Position numbers and translations under genes: made by a program. Below, one piece after another: positions 6,335-15,154 of a stretch of 26,821 nucleotides of DNA (its first letter is position 1; the number at the start of each line of letters is the position of its first letter). Source of the stretch: Bryobacteraceae bacterium. Lineage in GTDB: Bacteria > Acidobacteriota > Terriglobia > Bryobacterales > Bryobacteraceae. The notes beneath the pieces were generated by a model. It did not search any database. It worked only from the letters and a program-made list of their open reading frames with translations, and was not told where the DNA came from. The stretch covers positions 1-26,821 of the forward strand of contig JANXXV010000757.1 in NCBI GenBank assembly GCA_025350445.1. The letters are read 5' to 3'.

Positions 6335-8047
6335 ATGTCCGATCCAGATAACGGAACACTCCAGCCGAAGAAGCCTGACACCAAAGAGATGTCGATGGAG
6401 ACGCGGCTGCTGATCAGCTTCGTCCTGATGGGCGTCGTACTTTTTGCTACGCAATATCTTTTCAAGCCTGCGGTGCAGGATAAGGCCGCGGTAAAGCAGA
6501 TACAAGCGGCGGCGCCGCAACAGCAGGCGGAAAAGCCGCTGCCCGCCGCCGAGCCCAGTGCCGCTCCTCCAGCCGGAACCGTGGCGGCCGCAAGAGACGA
6601 ACAGTTCACTATCGAAACGGATGTCTACCAGGTGGTGTTTCTGAACCGTGGAGCGGTGATAAAGAGCTGGACGCTGAAGAAATATCGTGACGGGAAAGAC
6701 AAGCCGCTGGAGGTAGTAAACAGCGCCGCCGCGGCGAAGGTGTACTATCCCTTCTCCATTCTGCTCAAGAACCAGAAGACATCCACTGACGTCAACCAGG
6801 CTTTGTTTCTCGCCAAAGCGGCGGCGGATGGCCTGGGTATCGATTACGAATTCTCGAATGGGAAGACCACGGCGCGGAAGTCGTTCCGGTTTGAGAAGAA
6901 CAGTTATCTTGTTCAAATAAGTTCAGAGGTGCTTGAGGGAACCGCGCCGGTGCCGCATTTACTGGCGTGGCGTGGCGGGTTTGGCGATTCGAGCGTGGTG
7001 AACGCCGCGGCCGGGCAGCATAGCCTGCACTACGACTCGGCGCAGAACAAGCTGATTGTGCAGGACGCGAAAGCCGCCAAGGATGGCCCTGTCACCAACA
7101 GCGGAAACTTTTCGTTTGCCGGACTCGAGGACACTTTCTTCGCCGTCGTCGTGCTGCCGAAGGGGCAGGTGGAAATCCAGACGATGCAGGATGCGCTGCC
7201 GTCGGCCGCGGATCCCGCCAAGGAAGAGCCCCATGTGGGCGGCGCAATGGGTGGTGAAGGCGTCAACCGGTTTGCGATGTTCCTTGGCCCGAAGGATATC
7301 GATCTGCTTCGCAGGGTGGACCCGAAGCTGGAAAACATTGTGGATTTCGGCTGGTTCGCTATTCTGGCGAAGCCGCTGTTTCTCTCGCTCAACTGGGTGA
7401 ACGACAAATACGTTCACAACTACGGCTGGTCCATTGTGCTGGTTACCATCGCCATCAACTTCCTGCTGTTGCCGCTGAAATTCACCAGCTTGAAGTCGAT
7501 GAAGAAAATGCAAATGTTGCAGCCGCAGATTGCTGTCATTAACGACAAATACAAAAACATCGGCATTCGCGATCCGAAAAAGGCCGATCAGAACGCGGAA
7601 ACCATGGCGCTGTACAAAGCCAATGGAGTGAATCCGATGGGTGGCTGCATGCCGCTGGCGCTGCAAATACCCTTCTTCATCGCCTACTACAAGGTGCTGA
7701 GCGTTTCCATTGAAATGCGTGGCGCGCATTGGCTGTGGGTAACGGATCTGTCGCAGCCGGAAACGCTGGCCATTCACATTCTGCCGCTGCTAATGATAGG
7801 AACGCAGTTCCTGTTGCAAAGGATGACGCCGAGCACCACGGCCGATCCGGCGCAGCAGAAAGTGATGATGCTGATGCCGCTGATGATGGGCTTTTTTTTC
7901 TACAGTGCCCAGAGCGGACTGGTGTTATACTGGCTTACCGGAAACGTGGTTGGGTTGGCGCAGCAGTGGTTTTTCAACCGGGCTGGTTCTACGCCTCTGG
8001 CAACGCAACTCGCCCCGGCGCCAAAGAAGAAGAACGGCAGGAATTGA
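6335..8047 (+). CDS. yidC: Membrane protein insertase YidC (Oxa1 family)
   Basis: Encodes 570 residues from ATG 6335. The frame opens earlier, at 6236, but that part overlaps yidD. Layout: a first transmembrane segment (LLISFVLMGVVLFATQYLF, ~24-43), an Ala/Gln/Pro-rich linker, a periplasmic beta-domain (~90-330), then the conserved insertase core. The core shows KPLFLSLNWVNDKYVHNYGWSI, LPLKFTSLKSMKKMQMLQPQI, LYKANGVNPMGGCMPLALQIP, WLWVTDLS, MTPSTTADPAQQKVMMLMPLMM and SGLVLYWLTGN. YidC inserts and folds inner-membrane proteins alone or with SecYEG. Where E. coli has the groove arginine (R366, FIVRGIMYP), this protein has Asn375 (IAINFLLLP). Otherwise the protein is complete and of Gram-negative type. 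It ends 3 bp before jag. Confidence 0.96.
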   Translation: MSDPDNGTLQPKKPDTKEMSMETRLLISFVLMGVVLFATQYLFKPAVQDKAAVKQIQAAAPQQQAEKPLPAAEPSAAPPAGTVAAARDEQFTIETDVYQVVFLNRGAVIKSWTLKKYRDGKDKPLEVVNSAAAAKVYYPFSILLKNQKTSTDVNQALFLAKAAADGLGIDYEFSNGKTTARKSFRFEKNSYLVQISSEVLEGTAPVPHLLAWRGGFGDSSVVNAAAGQHSLHYDSAQNKLIVQDAKAAKDGPVTNSGNFSFAGLEDTFFAVVVLPKGQVEIQTMQDALPSAADPAKEEPHVGGAMGGEGVNRFAMFLGPKDIDLLRRVDPKLENIVDFGWFAILAKPLFLSLNWVNDKYVHNYGWSIVLVTIAINFLLLPLKFTSLKSMKKMQMLQPQIAVINDKYKNIGIRDPKKADQNAETMALYKANGVNPMGGCMPLALQIPFFIAYYKVLSVSIEMRGAHWLWVTDLSQPETLAIHILPLLMIGTQFLLQRMTPSTTADPAQQKVMMLMPLMMGFFFYSAQSGLVLYWLTGNVVGLAQQWFFNRAGSTPLATQLAPAPKKKNGRN

Positions 8048-8050
8048 TCC

Positions 8051-8614
8051 GTGGACGACCAACAGTTACCAGCCGCTAAGCTGGATACGGCAAAAATCGA
8101 AGTCTTTCTCAGCAGGGCGCTGAAGAGCGCCGGCTTCTCGCTGAAGTTCCAGATGGGCAAAGCGGCCAGCCTTCATGCCGACTTTGAAAACCCCGAACTG
8201 GTAGTGAAGTTTACCGGCGCGGATGTCGATTTGCTTCTTTCCAACAAGGCCGAGTTGCTGCTGGCGCTGGAACAACTGACCATGGAAATGCTGCGGCTGA
8301 CGGCGAATGAGCATTCGCTGATTCAGTTCGATGCGAACGATTACCGCATGCTGCGGATTGAAGAATTGCGGTTGAGCGCGCTGACGGTGGCCGAAAAAGT
8401 GAAGAAGAGCCGCGTGCCGTTCGAGTTCAATCCGATGAATAGCCGCGAGCGGCGGATTATCCATCTGGCGTTGCGAAACGAACCTGAAGTGCGGAGTGAA
8501 AGCGCGGGAATGGGGCCGTACCGGCAAGTGATTGTGTACCCCGCGGGCATGCCGTCGGCCCCGGTGAAAAGCCATCCACAGCCGCCCTCACGCCCGCCCG
8601 CCCGCCGTCGCTAG
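8051..8614 (+). CDS. Jag/KhpB-like KH-R3H RNA-binding protein
   Basis: Encodes 187 residues from GTG 8051, three bases after the yidC stop. The N-terminal Jag domain is not obvious. Residues ~50-85 (LVVKFTGADVDLLLSNKAELLLALEQLTMEMLRL) take the place of the KH domain, but the GxxG loop (usually LIGRRGETL) reads LLSNKAELL. The R3H domain follows (SRERRIIHLALRNE), with the RxxxH signature. The end is Pro/Arg-rich (QPPSRPPARRR), encoded by CGCC-type repeats. Homologues next to yidC bind RNA and regulate cell envelope and division genes. The position makes the assignment safe despite weak N-terminal similarity. The TAG stop lies in the terminal CTAG of the MITE-like element that follows. Confidence 0.85.
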   Translation: MDDQQLPAAKLDTAKIEVFLSRALKSAGFSLKFQMGKAASLHADFENPELVVKFTGADVDLLLSNKAELLLALEQLTMEMLRLTANEHSLIQFDANDYRMLRIEELRLSALTVAEKVKKSRVPFEFNPMNSRERRIIHLALRNEPEVRSESAGMGPYRQVIVYPAGMPSAPVKSHPQPPSRPPARRR

Positions 8615-8817
8615 TGTAGTGTCCAAGAGATAGCTGGACAGATCGAATACTGCGGTTCCGCGCAAAACCTGCGTTAACCGGCGTCAATCGGGAGCTAATA
8701 CTGGGTGGCGCATAATTATTGGCCGCGGATGGACGCCGATATACGCGGATTTGGGGGTGAGCCCCTCGGGTGAGATAGGACTTGGCCTGTCCCGCTATTT
8801 CTTGGACACTACACTAG
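8611..8817. mobile_element. MITE-like element with 24-bp terminal inverted repeats
   Basis: The left end (8611-8634, CTAGTGTAGTGTCCAAGAGA plus TAGC) and the right end (8794-8817) are inverted copies differing at one of 24 bases. The enclosed 207 bp has no significant reading frame, which fits a non-autonomous miniature element. The outermost four bases of both ends are CTAG, which is its own complement. They may be part of the repeats or a 4-bp target duplication, in which case the repeats are 20 bp. The inner part contains GGGGTGAGCCCC (small hairpin) and CGCGGATGGACGCCGATATA-like sequence. No transposase is in the window. The right end lies 98 bp before mnmE. Confidence 0.8.
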
Positions 8818-8915
8818 TGTGCCGCCCCTAATAAGATCCCGCAAGCCCCAGGACGATGGACGCCCTCGTCCGCCAGCGACCCCCTGGTCGCACTCTTGCG
8901 TACAGGACACCGGAT

Positions 8916-10259
8916 TTGCAACTTAACGACACAATCGCCGCGATTTCCACTCCCGCCGGACGGGGAGGCCTGGGAATTGTACGCCTGTCCGGCGGAGATT
9001 CACGCCGCATTGCACAGAGCGTTCTAAGATTCGCGAAGCTGCAGGAATGGCGCAGTTGGTCGGCAACGCGGGCGGATCTGCTCGACGTAAACGGAAACAC
9101 GATCGATCACGTAGTAGTCACGTATTTCGAATCACCCCGATCCTACACCGCGGAAGACGTAGTGGAAATAGCCTGCCACGGTTCGCCGGTAGTCCTTCGG
9201 CACTGTCTGGACCGTGCCTGTTCAGCGGGAGCACGTCTGGCTGAACCGGGCGAGTTCACGCTTCGAGCCTACCTTAACGGCCGCCTTGACCTTGCCCAAG
9301 CTGAAGCGGTTCGCGATCTGATTGAATCCACCACGCTCTACCAGGCGCGCGTCGCGGCGCAACAAGTGGAAGGTTCCGTATCCCGCCGCATCGCCCCACT
9401 GAAGGAACAACTGGTGGAACTGATTTCACTTTTGGAAGCGGGCATCGACTTCGCGGAAGACGACGTCAGCGTAGCGCCCGCGGAAGAGATCATACGCAGG
9501 CTCACACCGGTGCAACACGGACTAAGCGAGCTGGTGCGTTCATTTGCTTTCGGAAAATTGGTGCACCAGGGCTTCGCGCTGGCGATTGTCGGGCGCCCGA
9601 ACGTCGGCAAGAGCAGCCTGTTCAATTGCCTGCTGCAGCAGGATCGCGCCATCGTGACGGACATCCCCGGCACCACCCGGGACTCTGTTTCCGAGACGGC
9701 GTCCGTCGGCGGCATTCCGGTGCGATTCGTGGATACAGCGGGGATTCGTGCAGGGCAGGATGTGGTGGAGACGCTTGGGATTGAGCGGAGCTATCAGGCG
9801 ATTGCCGACGCCGACTTAACGTTAGTCGTGGTGGACGGGTCGGTGGGGCTAGAAACCGGAGATCAAACCATCGTCGATCGCGCGGAACGTCATGGACGCT
9901 TCCTGGTTGTCGCGAATAAAGCGGACTTGGGATGCTTGGTGGACGGCGCTGTAAACGTTTCGGCGTTGACGGGCGAAGGCATGGAGACGCTTCGATCGCA
10001 GATCCTCGCGGCCATTTCGCCCGAAGGCGCGTTCGCCCAGGAAGATGGTTTCATCACTAGCCTGCGGCATGAACAGTTACTGCGCGAGAGCATCGCGGCC
10101 CTCGAACAGGCGGCGGTGGCGGCGCGGAATTTCATTCCGCACGAGATGATGCTGCTGGATCTTTACGGAGCCTTGCGGCCAATCGACGCGATCACTGGTG
10201 CGACGACCGCGGACGATATTTTGAACCGGATCTTCGCTACTTTTTGTATCGGGAAATAA
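8916..10259 (+). CDS. mnmE: tRNA modification GTPase MnmE (TrmE)
   Basis: Encodes 447 residues from TTG 8916. The frame is open from ATG 8856, but the family N-terminus is [23 protein letters not shown], which TTG 8916 fits (LQLNDTIAA), with AGGA eight bases upstream. MnmE works with MnmG to make the cmnm5 group on U34 of certain tRNAs. Domains: formyl-THF-binding N-domain (1-~115, with EIACHGSP), helical domain, and an inserted G domain with GRPNVGKSS (226-234), [14 protein letters not shown] and NKAD. The C-terminal FCIGK carries the conserved Cys. The gene is complete. Upstream promoter sequence may have been replaced or changed by the MITE-like element. It faces nusB with only 3 bp between stop codons. 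Confidence 0.96.
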   Translation: MQLNDTIAAISTPAGRGGLGIVRLSGGDSRRIAQSVLRFAKLQEWRSWSATRADLLDVNGNTIDHVVVTYFESPRSYTAEDVVEIACHGSPVVLRHCLDRACSAGARLAEPGEFTLRAYLNGRLDLAQAEAVRDLIESTTLYQARVAAQQVEGSVSRRIAPLKEQLVELISLLEAGIDFAEDDVSVAPAEEIIRRLTPVQHGLSELVRSFAFGKLVHQGFALAIVGRPNVGKSSLFNCLLQQDRAIVTDIPGTTRDSVSETASVGGIPVRFVDTAGIRAGQDVVETLGIERSYQAIADADLTLVVVDGSVGLETGDQTIVDRAERHGRFLVVANKADLGCLVDGAVNVSALTGEGMETLRSQILAAISPEGAFAQEDGFITSLRHEQLLRESIAALEQAAVAARNFIPHEMMLLDLYGALRPIDAITGATTADDILNRIFATFCIGK

Positions 10260-10262
10260 CGC

Positions 10263-10679
10263 TTACACCAACTGCTTGCGGATAGAATCGAGCACGCCGT
10301 TCACAAACGCAACCGAATCATCCCCGGAGAATCGGCGCGACAAATCCAGCGCTTCGTCAATCACAATCGCGGGCGCAATCTTCTTCATCATCAATTCGTA
10401 AATCGCCATGCGAATGATGTTCCGGTCCACGGCCGGCATACGTTCAATCCGCCAGTTCTCCGAATGCTCCACTATTTGCTTATCGATCTCAGCAGTCCGT
10501 GCATAAGTGCCCCGGACCAACTCTTCCATGAAGCCGTCGCGCGGTGGTTGCTTCTCATGCTCTTCCGAATAGAGCGAATCGTAATAGGCTGCGAGCGCTT
10601 CATCCACCCCGATATGGCGGATATCGCACTGATACAGAATCTGTACCGCGCGGTGTCTGGATCTGTGGCGGGACGCCAT
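10263..10679 (-). CDS. nusB: Transcription antitermination factor NusB
   Basis: Encodes 138 residues: MASRHRSRHRAVQILYQCDI, FMEELVRGTYARTAEID, IERMPAVDRNIIRMAIYELM, PAIVIDEALDLSRRFSGDDSVAFVNGVLDSI. This is a complete NusB all-helical protein. NusB pairs with NusE (S10) on boxA RNA to support antitermination of rRNA operons. Its ATG lies 1 bp after the ribH stop, with GGAAAG at the end of ribH as the likely ribosome-binding site. The ribH-nusB order is common across bacteria. It ends the three-gene minus-strand operon. Confidence 0.96.
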   Translation of the reverse strand: MASRHRSRHRAVQILYQCDIRHIGVDEALAAYYDSLYSEEHEKQPPRDGFMEELVRGTYARTAEIDKQIVEHSENWRIERMPAVDRNIIRMAIYELMMKKIAPAIVIDEALDLSRRFSGDDSVAFVNGVLDSIRKQLV

Positions 10680-10680
10680 A

Positions 10681-11154
10681 CTAGGCGGGCTTTCCGTCAG
10701 CGCGCAACGCCCGCAGCAGGTTCACCATTTCGATGGCGGTCATGGCGGCGTCAAATCCCTTGTTGCCGCTTTTCGCGCCTGCGCGGTCGATCGCCTGCTC
10801 CACGGAATTCGTAGTCAACACGCCGAACGCAATCGGCACGCCGGTTTCCACGGACACACCCGCAAGGCCACTGGCCGCGTTCCCGGCTACGTAATCGAAG
10901 TGCGGCGTGTCGCCGCGGATCACCGCACCCAGGCAAATCACCGCATCGTATTTCCTCTGCCGGGCGAGTTCGGCGGCGACGATTGGCATTTCCCATGCGC
11001 CCGGCACCCGGACGATCACAGGCGCCGCGGCTCCGTGCCGGATGAGCGCATCCAGCGCGCCTTCCAGCAGCCGCTCCGTAATGAAGCTGTTGAAGCGCGA
11101 GAGTACAATGACCGCATTCACTCCCTTCCCGTCCAGATTTCCTTCGATGACCAT
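10681..11154 (-). CDS. ribH: 6,7-dimethyl-8-ribityllumazine synthase
   Basis: Encodes 157 residues. RibH condenses 5-amino-6-ribitylaminouracil with 3,4-dihydroxybutanone phosphate, the penultimate step of riboflavin synthesis, usually as a 60-mer or decamer. Visible motifs are [21 protein letters not shown] (substrate Phe), [31 protein letters not shown] (catalytic His in TPHFDYV), [20 protein letters not shown], and [13 protein letters not shown]. The length is typical. The start is 4 bp after the enoyl-CoA hydratase stop, and no FMN riboswitch would fit in that gap. Other rib genes are not in the window. Confidence 0.96.
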   Translation of the reverse strand: MVIEGNLDGKGVNAVIVLSRFNSFITERLLEGALDALIRHGAAAPVIVRVPGAWEMPIVAAELARQRKYDAVICLGAVIRGDTPHFDYVAGNAASGLAGVSVETGVPIAFGVLTTNSVEQAIDRAGAKSGNKGFDAAMTAIEMVNLLRALRADGKPA

Positions 11155-11158
11155 GATG

Positions 11159-11944
11159 TTATTTCCCGATGAAAACGGCAGCCCGCTTTTCTAAGAACGC
11201 CTTCGTCCCTTCCTTGTAATCTTCCGTGGCGGCCGTTAGCCCGAACGCCGCCGCTTCGAACCGCAGCCCTTCTTCCAGACCGCAACTTAGGCCGGCATCC
11301 ACCGCTTGCATGGCCAGGCCAACGCCAACCGGGCCGTTCTTCAAAATCTTCCGCAACAAAATTCTCGCTGCATCCAGCAGTTCACTCTGTGGGACCACCT
11401 GATTCACCAGCCCGATGCGATGCGCCTCGGCTGCATCTATTGGATCGCCCGTCAACAGCAGCTCCAATGCCCTGCCCCGCCCCACCAACCGCGGCAACCG
11501 CTGCGTGCCTCCATAACCCGGGAGGGTTCCAAGCTTCACTTCCGGCTGGCCCAGTTTCGCGTTGCCGGACGCGATCCGCAACGTGCATGCCATGGCCAAT
11601 TCGAGTCCACCGCCGAGTGCAAAACCGTTTACAGCCGCTAGCGATGGCTTGTTCATCAGCTCTAGCCGGCGGAATGTCCGTTGGCCTCGTAACGCAAGCT
11701 GCTGGGCTTCTAGAGCGTTTGCTTCGGACAACTCTCTTATATCGGTGCCAGCCACAAACGCCTTCTCGCCCGCCCCGGTAACGATCAGCGCCCGGATCGC
11801 AACATCTGTTTCCACCTGCGAAAACGCGTCGTTCAGTTCGCTGAAAGTTTCCGCGTTCAAGGCGTTCAATTTCTGCGGCCGGTTCACCGTTATGAGCGCA
11901 ATCCCATCGCCGTCGATGTTAAAAGCAATTTGGCTGTACGACAT
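11159..11944 (-). CDS. Enoyl-CoA hydratase/isomerase (crotonase) family enzyme
   Basis: Encodes 261 residues from ATG 11944 ([17 protein letters not shown]). The frame is open to 12148, but that part is antisense to lepA. Crotonase landmarks: [21 protein letters not shown] (65-68 in the oxyanion region), [21 protein letters not shown], and [20 protein letters not shown]. Both hydratase glutamates are present, Glu115 and Glu135, with the same 20-residue spacing as rat Glu144 and Glu164. True hydratase activity is therefore likely, as in fatty-acid or butanoyl-CoA oxidation. The C-terminal [14 protein letters not shown] is also typical. It leads the operon with ribH and nusB, a pairing without obvious metabolic logic. 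No clear Shine-Dalgarno precedes the ATG. Confidence 0.92.
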   Translation of the reverse strand: MSYSQIAFNIDGDGIALITVNRPQKLNALNAETFSELNDAFSQVETDVAIRALIVTGAGEKAFVAGTDIRELSEANALEAQQLALRGQRTFRRLELMNKPSLAAVNGFALGGGLELAMACTLRIASGNAKLGQPEVKLGTLPGYGGTQRLPRLVGRGRALELLLTGDPIDAAEAHRIGLVNQVVPQSELLDAARILLRKILKNGPVGVGLAMQAVDAGLSCGLEEGLRFEAAAFGLTAATEDYKEGTKAFLEKRAAVFIGK

Positions 11945-11978
11945 ATGGGATACTTGAGGTTCAGCCTCATCATACCGC

Positions 11979-13787
11979 ATGGACCCCGCATTTATTAGGA
12001 ATTTCTGTATTATCGCGCATATCGACCACGGCAAGTCGACGCTGGCCGACCGCCTGCTGGAGGTCACTGGCGCACTAAGCCAACGGGAGATGATGGCGCA
12101 GGTGCTGGACTCCATGGATTTGGAGCGAGAGCGCGGAATCACCATCAAGGCGCATGCCGTGCGCCTGAACTACACCGCCAAAGACGGCATTGAGTATCAG
12201 CTCAATTTAATTGACACTCCAGGCCACGTGGATTTCACCTACGAGGTTTCGCGCAGCCTGCAGGCGTGCGAAGGCGCGCTGCTGGTGGTGGACGCCTCGC
12301 AAGGTGTGGAAGCGCAGACGTTGGCCAATACTTATCTGGCGCTGAACCACAATCTGGAACTCATCCCGGTGATCAACAAAATCGATCTGCCGTCGGCGGA
12401 ACCGGAGCGCGTGCGCGAACAAATCGAGCAGTTGATCGGCCTGGATGCCAGCGACGCGATTCTGGTGAGCGCCAAGCAAGGCATCGGAATTGTGGAAACG
12501 CTGGAAGCGGTGGTGCATCGCGTGCCGCGTCCCAAGGGCGATCCGGAAGCGCCGCTGAAAGCGCTGATTTTCGATTCGTGGTTCGATCCATACCGCGGCG
12601 TCATTATTCTGATACGGGTGATTGATGGCCGTATTAGAATTGGCCAGAAGATCCGGCTGTGGTCGAACGGATCCACCCATGATGTGGAGGCGCTGGGCTA
12701 TCACACGCCGAAACCCATTCCCTGTGACGTGCTGTCCGCCGGAGAAGCCGGCTTTCTGCATGCCAACATCAAGACGGTTTCCGACGCGAAGATCGGCGAC
12801 ACTATCGTCGATCATGCCAATCCCGCGGCCGAGGCGCTGCCTGGTTTCCAGGAAATCAAGCCGATGGTTTTCGCCGGGCTGTATCCAGTGGAGTCGCATG
12901 AACACGGGCTGTTGCGCGATGCGCTGGAAAAGCTGCGGCTGAACGACAGCGCGTTTAATTTCGAGCCCGAGAATTCGGTCGCCTTGGGCTTTGGTTTCCG
13001 CTGCGGATTTCTGGGACTATTGCATCTGGAGATTGTGCAGGAGCGGCTGGAGCGCGAGTTCAAGATCGACCTCATCACCACCGCGCCCGGCGTGCGCTAC
13101 CGCATCACGCTAACCGGCGGCGCTGTGATTGAAGTGGAGAATCCGTCGAAGTTCCCCGACCCATCGTCCATTGAGCAGATTGAAGAGCCGATTATCGAAG
13201 CGTCCGTGATCACGCGCGAAGAGTACATCGGTGAGATCCTGAAGCTGCTGGAAGAAAAGCGCGGCACGCAACTGAAGCTGGAATACCTGCACGGCGGGCG
13301 GATGTTGGTGGTTTACGAGTTGCCGCTGAATGAAATTGTGCTCGATTTCTACGACCGTCTGAAATCGGCATCGCGCGGTTATGCTTCGCTGGATTACCAT
13401 TTGTCGGGGCATCGCATTTCGAAGATGGTGAAGCTGGATGTGCTGGTGGCCGGCGAGCCTGTGGATGCGCTGTCGATCATCGTTCACAAAGACGTTGCGT
13501 ATGAGCGCGGCAAGATGCTGATTGAACGGCTGCGGAAGTTGATTCCGCGGCAGATGTTTGAAGTGGCATTGCAGGCGGCCATCGGATCGAAGGTGATTGC
13601 GCGCGAGACCATCTCCGGCATGAAGAAAAACGTGCTTGCCAAGTGCTACGGCGGCGACATTTCACGCAAACGGAAACTGTTGGAGAAACAGAAAGAAGGC
13701 AAGAAGCGGATGAAGCGCGTGGGGCGCGTGGATATTCCGCAGGAAGCGTTCTTATCGGTGCTGAAGGTTAGTACGGATAACGATTAG
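11979..13787 (+). CDS. lepA: Elongation factor 4 (LepA), ribosome back-translocase GTPase
   Basis: Encodes 602 residues. G-domain motifs: [16 protein letters not shown] (G1), [14 protein letters not shown] (G2), [16 protein letters not shown] (G3), [12 protein letters not shown] (G4). Then the EF-G-like domains and the LepA-specific C-terminal domain ([60 protein letters not shown]). EF4 binds stalled or initiating ribosomes and is one of the most conserved bacterial proteins. The gene is complete. The ATG lies 34 bp from the divergent enoyl-CoA hydratase start, and no Shine-Dalgarno is visible. The gap contains TGAGG-TTCAG-CCTCA, an inverted repeat. Confidence 0.97.
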   Translation: MDPAFIRNFCIIAHIDHGKSTLADRLLEVTGALSQREMMAQVLDSMDLERERGITIKAHAVRLNYTAKDGIEYQLNLIDTPGHVDFTYEVSRSLQACEGALLVVDASQGVEAQTLANTYLALNHNLELIPVINKIDLPSAEPERVREQIEQLIGLDASDAILVSAKQGIGIVETLEAVVHRVPRPKGDPEAPLKALIFDSWFDPYRGVIILIRVIDGRIRIGQKIRLWSNGSTHDVEALGYHTPKPIPCDVLSAGEAGFLHANIKTVSDAKIGDTIVDHANPAAEALPGFQEIKPMVFAGLYPVESHEHGLLRDALEKLRLNDSAFNFEPENSVALGFGFRCGFLGLLHLEIVQERLEREFKIDLITTAPGVRYRITLTGGAVIEVENPSKFPDPSSIEQIEEPIIEASVITREEYIGEILKLLEEKRGTQLKLEYLHGGRMLVVYELPLNEIVLDFYDRLKSASRGYASLDYHLSGHRISKMVKLDVLVAGEPVDALSIIVHKDVAYERGKMLIERLRKLIPRQMFEVALQAAIGSKVIARETISGMKKNVLAKCYGGDISRKRKLLEKQKEGKKRMKRVGRVDIPQEAFLSVLKVSTDND

Positions 13788-13812
13788 CGGACGTCGGCGT
13801 TACAGTAAGTGA

Positions 13813-15045
13813 ATGCCGCTTCGCCGCACGATACTACCCCTCGCCCTCGCGATTTCTCAAATCGCCTCCGCCCAAATTTCCGCGAAGGCCAAAGCCATCC
13901 ATGATTCGGCGCTGGTAATAGACACGCACGACGATACTCCCCAACGCTTTCTGGACGGCAATTTCGACATCGCGTCAACAGACCCTCAAGACCCCGGCCA
14001 CATTAGTCTGGACAAGGCCCGCGCGGGTAATCTGGGTGCGATCTTCTTTTCCATCTGGGTGGACCCGAAGTTTAACCAGGGGCATTTCGCCCGCAACGCT
14101 TTCGATCTGATCGATTCCGTCTATGTTCAGGCGGCCCGCCATCCCGATCGCATGATGATGGCCTTCAGCACGGCCGACATTGAGCGTGCCCGCAAAGAAA
14201 AGAAGCTGGCGGCGCTGATGGGCATTGAGGGCGGCCACGCCATCGAGAACGACATTCATCTGCTTCGCGATTTCTACCGCCTGGGCGTGCGCTATCTGAC
14301 GCTCAGTTGGGCGAACACCAACGAATGGGCCGACGCCTCCGGCGATCAGAAGGATACCAAAGTGCAGCGCCACAATGGCCTCACCGAATTCGGAAAACAG
14401 ATTGTGCTGGAAATGAACCGCCTGGGCATGATGGTGGACATCTCACACGTTTCCGACAAAACGTTTTACGATGCCATCGCCACCACCAAGGCGCCGGTGA
14501 TTGCTTCGCATTCCTCGTCGCGCGCCTTGACCAATCACCCGCGCAATATGACGGACGATATGTTGCGCGCGGTCGCCAAGAACGGCGGCACAGTGCAAGT
14601 GAACTTCTTCAACGGATTTCTGGATACAAAATTCCGGACGGCCATGGACGCTCAGGAAAAAGAGCGCGAAGCCGCTTCCGCCCTATACACAGCCAAGCTG
14701 AAAGCCGAAGGGAAGCCCGCTACCTATTTCGCCACCGAGCCGGTGGAACGCGAATGGTTGGCGAGGATACCACGCACTCCGCTGAAATTACTGATCGACC
14801 ATATCGATCACATCGCCAAGGTTGCGGGCGTGGATCACGTTGGGCTTGGCTCGGACTTCGATGGCGTCTCAGGAGCTACTCCGGAAGGAATCAATTCCGC
14901 TGCGGATCTACCAAAGATCACACAAGCTTTGCTAGACCGCGGGTATTCGGAGGCTGACATCCACAAGATTCTTGGTGGAAATCTGCTGCGCGTGTTTCGC
15001 GAAGTGGAGCGCATCAGCCGCGGCATGCAGGCTCCGGCGAAGTAA
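13813..15045 (+). CDS. Exported membrane-dipeptidase-type metallopeptidase (M19)
   Basis: Encodes 410 residues with a signal peptide (MPLRRTILPLALAISQIASAQ). M19/renal-dipeptidase zinc ligands can be followed: VIDTHDDTP (His39, Asp41), LMGIEGGHAI (Glu139), VDISHVSD (His212), PVIASHSSSRAL (His233), and GLGSDFDGV (Asp). These enzymes cleave dipeptides, including some with D-residues or dehydropeptides. Export suggests peptide scavenging or murein peptide processing. The C-terminus IHKILGGNLLRVFREVE is the standard ending (GGN.LRV...V). It starts 25 bp after lepA and may be co-transcribed. The downstream receptor gene has its own leader. Confidence 0.93.
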   Translation: MPLRRTILPLALAISQIASAQISAKAKAIHDSALVIDTHDDTPQRFLDGNFDIASTDPQDPGHISLDKARAGNLGAIFFSIWVDPKFNQGHFARNAFDLIDSVYVQAARHPDRMMMAFSTADIERARKEKKLAALMGIEGGHAIENDIHLLRDFYRLGVRYLTLSWANTNEWADASGDQKDTKVQRHNGLTEFGKQIVLEMNRLGMMVDISHVSDKTFYDAIATTKAPVIASHSSSRALTNHPRNMTDDMLRAVAKNGGTVQVNFFNGFLDTKFRTAMDAQEKEREAASALYTAKLKAEGKPATYFATEPVEREWLARIPRTPLKLLIDHIDHIAKVAGVDHVGLGSDFDGVSGATPEGINSAADLPKITQALLDRGYSEADIHKILGGNLLRVFREVERISRGMQAPAK

Positions 15046-15154
15046 ACGTTAACCCCGCATCCGTTGCTGGATTGTAGGTAAAATGTCATCTATCCGATAC
15101 AGACGGGATGCTATTCTCGTTTCACTTCTCGAACAGATTCGCTTCTCAAAACCT

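Noticed and set aside
8590..8610. CGCC microsatellite at the end of jag
   Set aside because: Only about three units in a Pro/Arg-rich tail; too short to call a repeat tract.
11945..12148. N-terminal extension of the enoyl-CoA hydratase
   Set aside because: It is antisense to the start of lepA and unlike crotonases; [10 protein letters not shown] at 11944 is the natural start.
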